Positions 42,310-51,987 of a DNA stretch of 64,000 nucleotides are shown here, in pieces; position 1 is the first letter of the stretch, and the number at the start of each line of letters is the position of its first letter. Made by a program: the position numbers and the translations under genes. A model generated the notes under the pieces. That model was given only the letters and a program-made list of their open reading frames with translations, was not told the DNA's origin and did no database searches. The DNA is from Lachnospiraceae bacterium (lineage in GTDB: Bacteria > Bacillota > Clostridia > Lachnospirales > Lachnospiraceae). Where the stretch lies: assembly GCA_015057025.1 (NCBI GenBank), contig SVFD01000004.1:1-64000 (forward strand). Direction: 5' to 3'.

Positions 42310-44076
42310 TTACATTCTTTCAGGTGCACTGAAACCAAGTACATCCATACAGCTTTCTGCCACATCTTTGGTAAGACTCAAGAGAGCAATCCAGCCTGCT
42401 TTCTTTGCCTCGTCTTCTTCGGAAAGAATCTTTGTCTCATGATAAAAGCTGTTAAATGCATTTGCCAAATCATAAAGGTATGCACAGATTTTATGGGGTG
42501 CAATTTCTTCATAAGCACTTTCCATCACGCTGTTAAACAATACCAACTGCATCATTAAGTTCTTTTCGGAAGTATTGCTGTAATTCTTACAAGCCAAACC
42601 TTCCAATGAACCACCATTTTCTGCATAGCGTTTCAAGATAGACTTAATACGTACTACTGTGTAAAGCAAATAGGGGCCGGTATCACCTTCAAAGGAAGTA
42701 AAGCGGTCAATATCAAAAACATAGTCCTTGCTTGCCTGATTTGATAAATCGCCATATTTTAAGGCAGATAACGCAATAACCTTAGAGGTCTCTTCCGCCT
42801 CCTTCGCTTCCATTTCACGGCCGGAAAGAATTTTCTTAAGCATTTCCTCGTTGATATCCGCAATCAGGTGCTCTAAGCGCATAACGCCACCCTGACGGGT
42901 TTTAAAAGGCTTTCCGTCCTTACCGTTCATAGTACCGAAGCCTAAGAACTTCAATGAAGTATTCTCATCTACCAATTTAGTCTTTCTTGCACAACGGAAT
43001 ACCTGTTCAAAATACAAATCCTGACGCTTATCTACCACGTAAATAATTTCATCGGGCTTATACTCCCTCATACGCACCATAATAGTCGCAAGGTCTGTAG
43101 TATTGTAAAGTGCTGCCCCGTCAGATTTTAAAATCATACAAGGAGGAATTTCCTTGGTGTCGGTTTCTTCTTTTACATCTACTACCAAAGCGCCTTCGCT
43201 CTCATGGGCATAGCCTTCCTTTTTCATATAATCTACCATTTCCGGAATTACATCATGAACATCAGACTCGCCCTTCCATAAATCGAATTCTACGGAAAGA
43301 TTCTCATAATTCTTTTTCAAGTCGGTTACGGATACATTCAAAATATGCTTCCAAAGAGCACGATACCCTCTTACACCATTCTGAAGCTTAAAGGTATTCT
43401 GCATCGCTTCTTCTTTGTATGCAGCATCTTCCTTAGACTTACCGCTGGCTGTAGGATAAATTTCTTCCAATTCAGAGATAGTAAAAGGTGCTTCTTCGGG
43501 ATATTCTCCCTCATAACTTTCATCAAAATAAACCAAATCCGGCTGACGTAATTTTAACTCTGTAATAATAAGCCCCATCTGTAAGCCCCAGTCTCCCAGA
43601 TGAATATCACCGATAACATTATGTCCCATATATCTTGCAATACGCTTAATACTCTCACCGATAACCGCAGAACGCAAATGACCTACATGAAGAGGCTTTG
43701 CTACATTAGGTCCACCATAATCAATCATGATTTTTTTAGGCTGTGCCGGTGCTTCTACTCCAAATTTATCCGAAGATGCCATATCGTTTAAGTACTTCTG
43801 AATCATTTCAGCACTGACATTTAAGTTAAGAAATCCGGGAGGTACTACTTCCGCCTTTTCGAACACCTCTGAACTTTTAAGAAATTCTGCCACTTCATTA
43901 GCAATCATAACAGGGGCTTTTTTATACTTCTTTGCTCCTGCCATTGCACCGTTACACTGGTACTCACAAAGATCCGGTCTGTTAGAAATCGTTACTCTTC
44001 CCAACTCCTTCTCGTAACCGGCCTGTTCAAAAGCCTTCCCTACTTCATTTGATAACAAGTCCAAAAACTTTTTCAT
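42310..44076 (-). CDS. argS: Arginyl-tRNA synthetase
   Basis: Charges tRNA-Arg. The ATG at 44076 (MKKFLDLLSNEVG) follows GGAGGA; a longer frame overlaps queH. The 588 residues include an N-terminal Add1-like domain (about 1-95), the HIGH-type GPNVAKPLHVGHLRSAVIG, DWGLQMGLI, VYVVDKRQDLYFEQ, and a C-terminal DALR-type anticodon domain. The KMSKS site is replaced by a KTRQGG segment, which is common in ArgS. It lies 50 bp after queH. Confidence 0.96.
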   Translation of the reverse strand: MKKFLDLLSNEVGKAFEQAGYEKELGRVTISNRPDLCEYQCNGAMAGAKKYKKAPVMIANEVAEFLKSSEVFEKAEVVPPGFLNLNVSAEMIQKYLNDMASSDKFGVEAPAQPKKIMIDYGGPNVAKPLHVGHLRSAVIGESIKRIARYMGHNVIGDIHLGDWGLQMGLIITELKLRQPDLVYFDESYEGEYPEEAPFTISELEEIYPTASGKSKEDAAYKEEAMQNTFKLQNGVRGYRALWKHILNVSVTDLKKNYENLSVEFDLWKGESDVHDVIPEMVDYMKKEGYAHESEGALVVDVKEETDTKEIPPCMILKSDGAALYNTTDLATIMVRMREYKPDEIIYVVDKRQDLYFEQVFRCARKTKLVDENTSLKFLGFGTMNGKDGKPFKTRQGGVMRLEHLIADINEEMLKKILSGREMEAKEAEETSKVIALSALKYGDLSNQASKDYVFDIDRFTSFEGDTGPYLLYTVVRIKSILKRYAENGGSLEGLACKNYSNTSEKNLMMQLVLFNSVMESAYEEIAPHKICAYLYDLANAFNSFYHETKILSEEDEAKKAGWIALLSLTKDVAESCMDVLGFSAPERM

Positions 44077-44126
44077 TTTACTTTGTTCCTCCGTTTCCGC
44101 ATTTGCGGTGTTTTTTATAAAATTAT

Positions 44127-44762
44127 TTACTCTGCATTCTTCTGCTTCTGCAATTCTCTCTCCGCCTTGGAAAAAGCACAACCGCAATAATCCTGTCGGT
44201 ATAAATCATATTTTTTTGAAAGTTCAATACTTTGCTTATAGCCATTCTTCTTTTTAAAATCCGACATAAGATATGATACATTATATTCCTCTGCCAGAGC
44301 CAGTCCCAATTCATTTAAAACCGTAGCGTTTTTAAGGGGGCTTACCGTTAATGTAGTAGCAAAATAATCAAACCCGTCCTTCCTTGCAAGCAACGCTGTT
44401 GCTTCCAAACGCTGTCGGAAGCATAATTTACATCGCTCACCGCCTTCCGGAAAGGATTCATATCCTTTTACCGTTTCCAGAAAACTCTTTGGTTCGTAAT
44501 CACCTTCTATGCATTGGATTTGATAACCGTCATTTTCCTTATTCAACTCTGCAATCAAACGTTTCTGTTCTTCTACCCGCTTATAATATTCCTCATCTGC
44601 AGTAATATTTGGATTGAAATAAAAAACCGTCACCTTAAAATACTGTCTTAAATATGTTAAGACATAACTGCTACAGGGTGCGCAACAGCTGTGTAATAAT
44701 ACACTCTTCCCATGCTCACTTTCCCTTGCCAGTATTTTTTCAAGTTCTGACTGATAATTCAT
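44127..44762 (-). CDS. queH: Epoxyqueuosine reductase QueH
   Basis: Reduces epoxyqueuosine to queuosine in tRNA, the alternative to QueG. The 211-residue protein (formerly DUF208) has the diagnostic paired cysteines HSCCAPCSSYVL near the N-terminus, ERCKLCFRQRLE in the middle and DYCGCAFS near the end, which hold an iron-sulfur cluster and a second metal. It lies 61 bp after the EAL gene and 50 bp before argS. No other queuosine gene is in view. Confidence 0.94.
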   Translation of the reverse strand: MNYQSELEKILARESEHGKSVLLHSCCAPCSSYVLTYLRQYFKVTVFYFNPNITADEEYYKRVEEQKRLIAELNKENDGYQIQCIEGDYEPKSFLETVKGYESFPEGGERCKLCFRQRLEATALLARKDGFDYFATTLTVSPLKNATVLNELGLALAEEYNVSYLMSDFKKKNGYKQSIELSKKYDLYRQDYCGCAFSKAERELQKQKNAE

Positions 44763-44823
44763 ACCTACGCTTCCTCAATATCTTACTACGAAATATTCTC
44801 TGCCTGATTCCTTTTTATTGACG

Positions 44824-47115
44824 CTATCTTTTACTGATATTAGTTTTAGGTCTGCAGTACTTGTCTAAAAATTCATCCATAGGTATGGGTTTATCATAAT
44901 AATAACCCTGTACCATAGTACAACCTAATTCACGCAAAGTTATAATCTGCTCTTTCGTTTCCACACCTTCGCAAATAACCTTAATATTTAGACCTTTTGC
45001 CATTTCAATAATTTTTTGCATAATAACGATGGATGACTTAGACGCAACCGATTCACTCACAAATTCCCGGTCAATCTTTAATACGTCAAACGGAATATCC
45101 CTTAAAATATTTAAAGATGAATAACCGGAACCAAAATCATCCATAGCCAGGCTTAAACCCAACTTCTTTAACTGATTTACCACTTCTATCATCTTGTTCT
45201 TTTCATCAAAAAATACAGTTTCCGTAATTTCTATTTGCAAATGCTCTACATCAATGTTAAATCGAGAAATAACCTTTTCCACATTTTTAACATAATCCGG
45301 ATTATTGATTAATATTCTGGACTGGTTTACGGAAATAGGTACAAGAACGTACTTGTCCTCGAGCTCTATTTCACGAATTCTCTTACATAACTTCTCCAAC
45401 ATATGAAAGTCCAGTTTTTCAATAAATCCGTTTGTTTCAAATAACGGAATAAAATCTGAAGGATATATCATGGAACCATCATCTTTTATCCAACGCACCA
45501 GTGCTTCCGCACCCACGAGACGGTCATTTACAATATCCCACTTCGGCTGCAAAAAAATCTTAAATTCATCATTAACTATAGCCGGCTGCATTTGTGATTC
45601 AATAGCATCCACTTTTTTCATATTGGATACAATTTTCTCGGAATACATAGCTTCCTGAACCTTTTCGGTTCCGCTTAACGACTTTCTTGCCGCGTTAGCA
45701 TGGTCAATCATAATATCAATATTGTAATCATCTTTTCGCACCTGATATACGCCGGTACGAAGTCTGATAGGATACCTGACACCATTGGTTCTTGCTGCTT
45801 CCCCGATGGCTTTCATATAACTTTGATAATTCTGCTTTGTATCTGTGTTATTAATAATCAATGCCAGAAAATGATCGGAATTGATACGTACACATAATTC
45901 ATTTTTACTGTAAATGCGCATAAACTCCTGCACACAGGCTTTCAAAATCAAATCCGCTTTATCATGCCCATAAGCTTCATTAATATATCTGAAATTCAAA
46001 ATATCAAAACGATATATCAAAAAAGGTGTTTCTCTGTTCTGATTAATAATTTCTGCCGCCTTTTTACGGAAAAAGTTTAAGTTTTTACCTCCGGTAACAC
46101 TATCTTCAAATGCCAACCTCTCTACCGTTCGACGTGCCACTCTTCCCGAATTCCATACAAATCCTATGGTTACCAGCATAATTATCAAAATAATGGTCCA
46201 TAACAAAAAACTTCTGAAAAGTACCGGTTGCACCATTTCATAAACTGCATCCTCATGGAAAACAACCATCAGATACCTGTCTCTGGTTCCGTTTATCTCT
46301 TCATAAGCCACAAAGACATTCCTGCCTGCAGATGATACAAATTCCATATTTCCTTCCTGTTGCGAAGGAATTTCACTACGCATCTGATTAATCTGGGATT
46401 CACTATGGTTGCTACCATTACTATATTCTTTTAATGCCTCATAAAAATTATCACCCAGTCCTAATTCTTTTACATAGTTACTGTCCGTCGTGATGACAGT
46501 TCCCTTTTTATCAACAAGACTGCAAATACCCAATTCACAAAGATAATCGAAACATTCATCTTTAAATAAGTCGTTATTATCCCTTCGACTCATAAGAAAA
46601 CCGGGTTCATCATACTCTTTCAACTGCAAGCGGCAGATTCCTATCCAATAGGACTCTTTTTCACCTTTTACATTATTTCCTTCTTGGGTAATACAAATAA
46701 AATCATTCTGGAACTCGTACCCATGAATTTCAGACAATTGTTCAAATGCACCGTCTTCTACCGCTGTTCCGTTTGCATAATATGTCATACCATCGGGAGC
46801 AGCATAATAAAATTCATACTCATCATATTCATCGGTATATTCTTTTAAAATAGTACTTAACTTCGTATCATCTTCATGAAAAAAAATAGCATCTGCGCAC
46901 GCTTGCGTTGCAACCATCTGTGCATCCACATCATGATTTATCACTTCAACCGCCACCTGCATATGTCCCAGCAACTCATCCTCTGCCTTCTGCTCATAAA
47001 TTTTACCGAGACTCACCATATGAATTGCACACGCCAACAAGCAGCCAATCAGGATAAAAAGTCCCGTGGTCAAAATTTTCGCGGTAACCGGATTAAATTT
47101 TTTATTCGGACTCAT
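44824..47115 (-). CDS. Membrane protein with degenerate GGDEF and intact EAL domain
   Basis: A predicted cyclic-di-GMP phosphodiesterase. The ATG at 47115 (MSPNKKFN) follows GGGGGG; a longer frame reaches past the divergent promoter. The 763-residue protein has two membrane helices (about 12-32 and 300-322) that bound an extracellular sensor of about 260 residues, then a GGDEF-like domain whose signature is NSDHF (inactive as cyclase), and an EAL domain with AEALVRW, ITETVFFDE and MDDFGSGYSSL motifs, the metal- and substrate-binding ones. GGDEF may bind GTP to control EAL. The gene has a divergent neighbour (the MoxR gene). Confidence 0.92.
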   Translation of the reverse strand: MSPNKKFNPVTAKILTTGLFILIGCLLACAIHMVSLGKIYEQKAEDELLGHMQVAVEVINHDVDAQMVATQACADAIFFHEDDTKLSTILKEYTDEYDEYEFYYAAPDGMTYYANGTAVEDGAFEQLSEIHGYEFQNDFICITQEGNNVKGEKESYWIGICRLQLKEYDEPGFLMSRRDNNDLFKDECFDYLCELGICSLVDKKGTVITTDSNYVKELGLGDNFYEALKEYSNGSNHSESQINQMRSEIPSQQEGNMEFVSSAGRNVFVAYEEINGTRDRYLMVVFHEDAVYEMVQPVLFRSFLLWTIILIIMLVTIGFVWNSGRVARRTVERLAFEDSVTGGKNLNFFRKKAAEIINQNRETPFLIYRFDILNFRYINEAYGHDKADLILKACVQEFMRIYSKNELCVRINSDHFLALIINNTDTKQNYQSYMKAIGEAARTNGVRYPIRLRTGVYQVRKDDYNIDIMIDHANAARKSLSGTEKVQEAMYSEKIVSNMKKVDAIESQMQPAIVNDEFKIFLQPKWDIVNDRLVGAEALVRWIKDDGSMIYPSDFIPLFETNGFIEKLDFHMLEKLCKRIREIELEDKYVLVPISVNQSRILINNPDYVKNVEKVISRFNIDVEHLQIEITETVFFDEKNKMIEVVNQLKKLGLSLAMDDFGSGYSSLNILRDIPFDVLKIDREFVSESVASKSSIVIMQKIIEMAKGLNIKVICEGVETKEQIITLRELGCTMVQGYYYDKPIPMDEFLDKYCRPKTNISKR

Positions 47116-47241
47116 TTTATCCCCCCTTTTTGTGCATACATGGAAAATTATAACACAGAAACACGTATCAAACAACCTTTTTCCCCCTTTTCCTCTACTC
47201 CCAATACAAGTCAAAATCACCATCTTAAATACGGATAAACA

Positions 47242-47270
47242 TTGCACAACGAGGAAAAAAATAGTATGAT
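47242..47270 (+). promoter_or_regulatory. Promoter of the MoxR-DUF58-transglutaminase operon
   Basis: TTGCAC (47242-47247) and TATGAT (47265-47270), 17 bases apart, about 50 bp before the MoxR start. Confidence 0.65.
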
Positions 47271-47319
47271 AGTAAGAAGCAAAAAAGACATTTTATGTAC
47301 GTGGAAAGGAAACAGACAA

Positions 47320-48246
47320 ATGGCATCTAAAACCGAACAGATGAAACAAACAATCCGTAAAGCAATTCATGGTAAAGATAATGTTATCGATACTGTTATT
47401 TGTGCCCTGTTGGCAGGCGGACATATATTACTGGAAGATATCCCCGGTGTAGGGAAAACAACCCTTGTTACCGCACTGGCAAAAGTTATGTCTTTGGATT
47501 ATAAAAGAATTCAGTTTACTCCTGATGTTCTCCCCAGTGATTTAACCGGTTTTACCATGTATGATAAAAATACCGGCAATTTTACCTTTCACGAAGGTGG
47601 AATTTATACCAACCTTTTTCTTGCAGACGAAATCAATCGTACCTCTCCCAAAACCCAGTCAGCGCTATTGGAGGTTATGGAAGAAGGACATGTTACCGTA
47701 GATGGTGTCACAAGAGATTTACCCCGCCCTTTCCTTGTCATTGCAACACAGAATCCAATCGGTGCTTCCGGAACACAAAAGCTTCCCGATTCACAGCTGG
47801 ATCGTTTTATGGTCCGTCTTTCCATGGGATATCCCAATCACGAAAGTGCCGTTGATATTTTAAAAGGTGATTCCCATGAAACTATTCGTGAAATGAATGC
47901 CGTTCTTGAAAAAGACGATATTCTTTCCATGCAGAAAGAAGTTTTGGAAACACATGTTTCTGAAGCTTTATACGAGTATGCCGTTTCTCTGACAGAAGCG
48001 ACCCGTAACCCTGAATATTTTACATTAGGATTAAGCCCCAGAGGAAGTATTGCTCTTCTTAAAATGGCTAAAGCCCATGCTTATCTTGCAGACCGTAATT
48101 ATGTTGTTCCGGAAGATTTTCGCGATGTCTTCGAAGCGGTAGGCAACCATCGTGTGCTTCTATCTACCAAAGCCAAAGCCAGCGGCATGTCCGTATCCGA
48201 TGCCCTAAAACAGGCTTTTGAAAGCGTTAAACTTCCCAAGGCATAG
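47320..48246 (+). CDS. MoxR-family AAA+ ATPase
   Basis: The ATG at 47320 (MASKTEQMKQ) follows AAAGGAA. The 308-residue ATPase has Walker A EDIPGVGKTTL, Walker B LFLADEINRTSPKTQSALLEVMEE, sensor 1 ATQNP, and a C-terminal AAA lid domain with LSPRGSIALLKMAKAHAYL. MoxR proteins act with DUF58/VWA partners as chaperones that assemble or activate protein complexes. Stop to DUF58 start is 16 bp. First gene of a three-gene operon. Confidence 0.93.
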   Translation: MASKTEQMKQTIRKAIHGKDNVIDTVICALLAGGHILLEDIPGVGKTTLVTALAKVMSLDYKRIQFTPDVLPSDLTGFTMYDKNTGNFTFHEGGIYTNLFLADEINRTSPKTQSALLEVMEEGHVTVDGVTRDLPRPFLVIATQNPIGASGTQKLPDSQLDRFMVRLSMGYPNHESAVDILKGDSHETIREMNAVLEKDDILSMQKEVLETHVSEALYEYAVSLTEATRNPEYFTLGLSPRGSIALLKMAKAHAYLADRNYVVPEDFRDVFEAVGNHRVLLSTKAKASGMSVSDALKQAFESVKLPKA

Positions 48247-48262
48247 AAAGGCATAAAACAAC

Positions 48263-49291
48263 ATGAAGAAACACTGGTTTAGCATAATAGGATATCTATT
48301 GGGTATTTTCCTTGTATGGGCGTGTATTGTAATTTTTCAACAGCCCTTTCTTCTTATGTTTTTATTTCTTATGCTGATTCTGCCAGCCTTAAGTGTCTGG
48401 TTCTTTCATTTAGCAGTTTCAAATCTTAAAATAAACGCCTACAGCAAAGTACCTGCTGTAGAAACCGGTAATAATGTGGGCATATTTGTTGAATGTGAAA
48501 ACAAATCTTTCTTTCCATTATTCCATTGCGAATATGTTTTTACATTACAGAATTTATATAAGCCAAATCCCATACAACATAAGTTATCGACACCTCTGCT
48601 TCCCCGTCGGAACAACCGCGTGGAGATTCCTGTGGAAACAGCCGCTTCCGGTATGCTTTCCTTAGAAATTACATCACTGCAGATTTCTGACTATTTATAT
48701 TTTTTAACGAAAGAAATACCCTTATCTATTAAAGTACAGATTCCTATTCTTCCTTCCTTAACAGAAGTCATCCTTCCTTCTACTGCTCCTGTTGCAGATG
48801 GCATGGAGGAATTTACGGAATCGGATAACAAAGGAAATTTATCCTCTGATATTAAAGAAATCCGCGAATATCGTCCCGGTGACAGATTACAGAGAATCCA
48901 TTGGAAACTTTCTGCTAAGTTAGATGAATTGTTAGTCAAGGAAATGGCTCATACTACCATTCTCTCTCTGATCATTTTGCCGGAATGTAATCGCGAAACA
49001 ATTGAAGATACCTCACGCATGCTCCGTTCCGTCATGACAGAGCTTTTAAAACGTGAAGAACGTTTTGAAGTATGCCTGTATCATCATACAGCCTGTGAAT
49101 TTTCATATTTTTTGATTACGGATGAATTCGAAATTACGGAATGTTTAATACATTTCTTTTATTTGCCTCTTTATGACGGCACAAATGAAGCAAAAGAAGC
49201 ATACTTTGCCTCTTCACAAAAGGCCGCAACCATCCTTCATATTTGCGGCACGGATTTGAAACGATTAGACAGCGAAAACATTATTGGTTGA
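48263..49291 (+). CDS. DUF58 domain protein
   Basis: The 342-residue protein has two membrane helices at the N-terminus (about 6-55), a beta-rich region, and the DUF58 core with DIKEIREYRPGDRLQRIHWKLSAK (about 193-216), a signature found next to MoxR ATPases. It probably exposes a von Willebrand A-like domain to the MoxR partner. Substrates are unknown. The ATG has only a weak ribosome site, so it is probably coupled to the MoxR gene. It ends 19 bp before the transglutaminase start. Confidence 0.88.
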   Translation: MKKHWFSIIGYLLGIFLVWACIVIFQQPFLLMFLFLMLILPALSVWFFHLAVSNLKINAYSKVPAVETGNNVGIFVECENKSFFPLFHCEYVFTLQNLYKPNPIQHKLSTPLLPRRNNRVEIPVETAASGMLSLEITSLQISDYLYFLTKEIPLSIKVQIPILPSLTEVILPSTAPVADGMEEFTESDNKGNLSSDIKEIREYRPGDRLQRIHWKLSAKLDELLVKEMAHTTILSLIILPECNRETIEDTSRMLRSVMTELLKREERFEVCLYHHTACEFSYFLITDEFEITECLIHFFYLPLYDGTNEAKEAYFASSQKAATILHICGTDLKRLDSENIIG

Positions 49292-49310
49292 CATAAAAAG
49301 GAGAATGCTT

Positions 49311-51887
49311 ATGTTTCCTTTTCTGGAATCCGGAAAAAGAAAAAAAGAATTAGAGCAAAACGGACTATATATCGGTGCGGTTCATAATCCGGACGGTCTG
49401 AAACGCTTAGCCATTTGTCTTTTAAGAGGACTTATGGTCTTCTTTGCATGTTACGGAGCAGTTGTCGGTTTAGTGGAAGCTTTTGATATTGCTTATAATC
49501 GCAGTATTGTAACTATTTTTTTATTTGTCATATCTTTATTTGCTTCATTCCTCTATTATAACAAACCAATTTTTTATATCGGTTACGTCATTCTCCTAGT
49601 GGGCTTTACTTATGAATTGGTTCGTTATTACCGCTATGCAAACAGTGGTTATCAGGCAGTTATAAATATTATTTATGAAGAGTATTCGGACTACTTTAAT
49701 TTACTAACACTTCGTGAGGCTCACGAATATATTACAGACCGCTATACAACGGTTACCGTTGCTATGATTTTTGTAGGTATCTTACTGGCAATTCTTTTAA
49801 ATGTAACGATTTCCGGCTATATGAATCTGCTTGAAACCATTTTAATCACTTTTCCGTTTCTTGAGATTGCATTTTATGTTGAAAAGCGTCCTCCTTTGTA
49901 TTGCGTTATTATGTTACTTGCAGTTTACATCTGTGTCGGTTTACAACAAGCCAGCAAACATTTTAAAATGTCAGTAAAAGGAAAACACACACCTGAATAT
50001 CTAAGGTTCCGCCGAAAAAAAACTACTACCTATGTTTATCAAAGTTCTGCAAAAGGAACCCTGCAGACGTTATTGTTTTCTTTGATTCTTTCCTCGCTTG
50101 TAGGACTTGGCTTTTATACCTCATACTACTCCGAGGTACCCATTCAACCTACCAATGCTATTAAGGAAACCACCGATAATTATGTGAAAATTTTTGTCCA
50201 AAGCGGTTTTACAGGTTTGTTAGACCGATACGATTCTACCGGTGGCTTAAGCCATGGACGTTTAGGCGGCGTAAGTTCTATCCGTCCCGATTTTGAAACC
50301 GATTTGACAGTCACCTTCGCTCCCTACTCCTATGAAACAGTCTATCTGAAAGGATTTACGGGAAGTTATTATACGAGCAATCAATGGATGGAACATACCT
50401 ATCTGGATGCATATCCGGAAGCGTTAGAATTGGTTCCCGAAGAAATCGGAATTCCTTTTTCTTCTCAAGATCCTACGATTTCTTCCAGCGCTATGATTTA
50501 TATGAACAGCGAAACAATTCAAGAATTTGATGCCATGTATCAACCGGATACAGATTCAGCCGGCAAAATGGTAATTGATAATGTAGGTGCAGATTCCGAC
50601 TTTTATTATCTTCCCTACTATTCTTCCGCCGATGATATGAGTCTTGATTTTGGAAACGCAACCGGCTCTGTAACAGAACCTCCATTAGCAACCATTAATT
50701 ATTCACCTTATTTAGGACATTATGATGAAAATGTAGAGCCCTTTGATTTACCTCTTTATTATGATTTATATGTCAATGAATTCTGCTTACAAATTCCGGA
50801 GGAATTACGCCCGGTATTGGAAGAATATTGTGCCGAACAAAATTTTCCCGGTATTGCATCCTCAGAGTTTACGGATGCCCCCACAGACCCTGAAAATATC
50901 AATGCTTATCGTTTGGAAGTGGCACAGACAATTTATAATCACTTTGTAAAAGAATTTGACTATACCATGTCACCGGGTACTACACCTTATCGTCAAGACT
51001 TTGTGGAATACTTTTTAACGACACAAAAACGCGGTGTATGTGCTCATTTCGCAGCTTCTGCCACCATGTTGCTTCGTAGCATGGGAATTCCTGCCAGATA
51101 TGTGGAAGGCTACTGTATCCCTTTATCTGTTATGTCTGACGGACAACCAATCCAGGCAGAATATAACCAATGGTATCAAGGTCCCTCACTGGTCGCTGAA
51201 GAAGGTGTATTAAGTGTAGATGTTACCGATGCTCAGGCTCATGCCTGGGTGGAAATCTATCTGGAAGGTTACGGATTCGTTCCTTTTGAAATGACTCCTC
51301 CTGATTTTTTGGAAGATAATCCGACTAACTTTAACTTCGGAAATTTATTTGACGGTTTATTTTCAATGGACTTATCCACGGGAAACTTATCCAACAATAA
51401 CACTGCCGATATTGAATTTGAACGCAACGAATTATCATTGTTTTCTTTCTCCTTCGGCAACTCATTGGCTCCGGTTTTAATTATGATAGGTACTCTGATT
51501 GGTATAGGAATTCTGATTGTTATCGGCAACATATTATTAAAACAATACAAACTGTTCAAGTTACTAAAAACAAAAAAATATGCCGACTTAATCTACATCC
51601 GTTATGAAGCGTTATGTAAAAAAGTAGCAAAGAAATCAAGCACTTCTCTGATAAATCCTTTGCCGGACGAATTAAGCAGACAAATAGAAAATATGTTATC
51701 TGCAACGTCAGATAACCAACAGCATGATAAATATCGCAACGACTTAATTACTTTATTCAACTTAACAGAAAAGGCTTTATATTCTCCGGATGGAATTACT
51801 GATGAAGAATATACACTCTATGAAAATCTTTACAAACAGGCAATGCAAATTGTAAAAGAATATAAAGTACCAAAAAATAAAAAATAA
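49311..51887 (+). CDS. Membrane protein with extracellular transglutaminase-like domain
   Basis: I place the start at 49311 (MFPFLESGKR), eight bases after AAGGAG; two upstream in-frame starts give small extensions. The 858-residue protein has about six membrane helices in its first 280 residues, an extracellular part with a transglutaminase-like domain carrying a catalytic Cys in RGVCAHFAASAT (near residue 576) and His in QAHAWVEIYL (near 644), a further helix (about 720-740) and a cytoplasmic tail. The MoxR-DUF58-TGase trio is widespread; its function is not fixed, but a cell-envelope peptide target is plausible. Confidence 0.9.
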   Translation: MFPFLESGKRKKELEQNGLYIGAVHNPDGLKRLAICLLRGLMVFFACYGAVVGLVEAFDIAYNRSIVTIFLFVISLFASFLYYNKPIFYIGYVILLVGFTYELVRYYRYANSGYQAVINIIYEEYSDYFNLLTLREAHEYITDRYTTVTVAMIFVGILLAILLNVTISGYMNLLETILITFPFLEIAFYVEKRPPLYCVIMLLAVYICVGLQQASKHFKMSVKGKHTPEYLRFRRKKTTTYVYQSSAKGTLQTLLFSLILSSLVGLGFYTSYYSEVPIQPTNAIKETTDNYVKIFVQSGFTGLLDRYDSTGGLSHGRLGGVSSIRPDFETDLTVTFAPYSYETVYLKGFTGSYYTSNQWMEHTYLDAYPEALELVPEEIGIPFSSQDPTISSSAMIYMNSETIQEFDAMYQPDTDSAGKMVIDNVGADSDFYYLPYYSSADDMSLDFGNATGSVTEPPLATINYSPYLGHYDENVEPFDLPLYYDLYVNEFCLQIPEELRPVLEEYCAEQNFPGIASSEFTDAPTDPENINAYRLEVAQTIYNHFVKEFDYTMSPGTTPYRQDFVEYFLTTQKRGVCAHFAASATMLLRSMGIPARYVEGYCIPLSVMSDGQPIQAEYNQWYQGPSLVAEEGVLSVDVTDAQAHAWVEIYLEGYGFVPFEMTPPDFLEDNPTNFNFGNLFDGLFSMDLSTGNLSNNNTADIEFERNELSLFSFSFGNSLAPVLIMIGTLIGIGILIVIGNILLKQYKLFKLLKTKKYADLIYIRYEALCKKVAKKSSTSLINPLPDELSRQIENMLSATSDNQQHDKYRNDLITLFNLTEKALYSPDGITDEEYTLYENLYKQAMQIVKEYKVPKNKK

Positions 51888-51909
51888 CTTTAAACCTTTT
51901 AATGAACTA

Positions 51910-51957
51910 AAAAATCCGGGTTCTTGAGATATACTCAATTGCCCGGATTTTATTTTT
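51910..51957. terminator. Terminator between the TGase operon and purL
   Basis: AAAATCCGGG pairs with CCCGGATTTT over a 22-base interior with a further small stem (TTGAG/CTCAA). Followed by T-rich sequence on the plus strand and A-rich on the other, so it can serve both. Confidence 0.8.
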
Positions 51958-51987
51958 TCATTTAGATAAGGCCAATACCTTTTTATT

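Noticed and set aside
42310-44076. ArgS missing its KMSKS motif as sign of inactivation
   Set aside because: Many functional ArgS enzymes lack a canonical KMSKS; the rest of the protein is intact.
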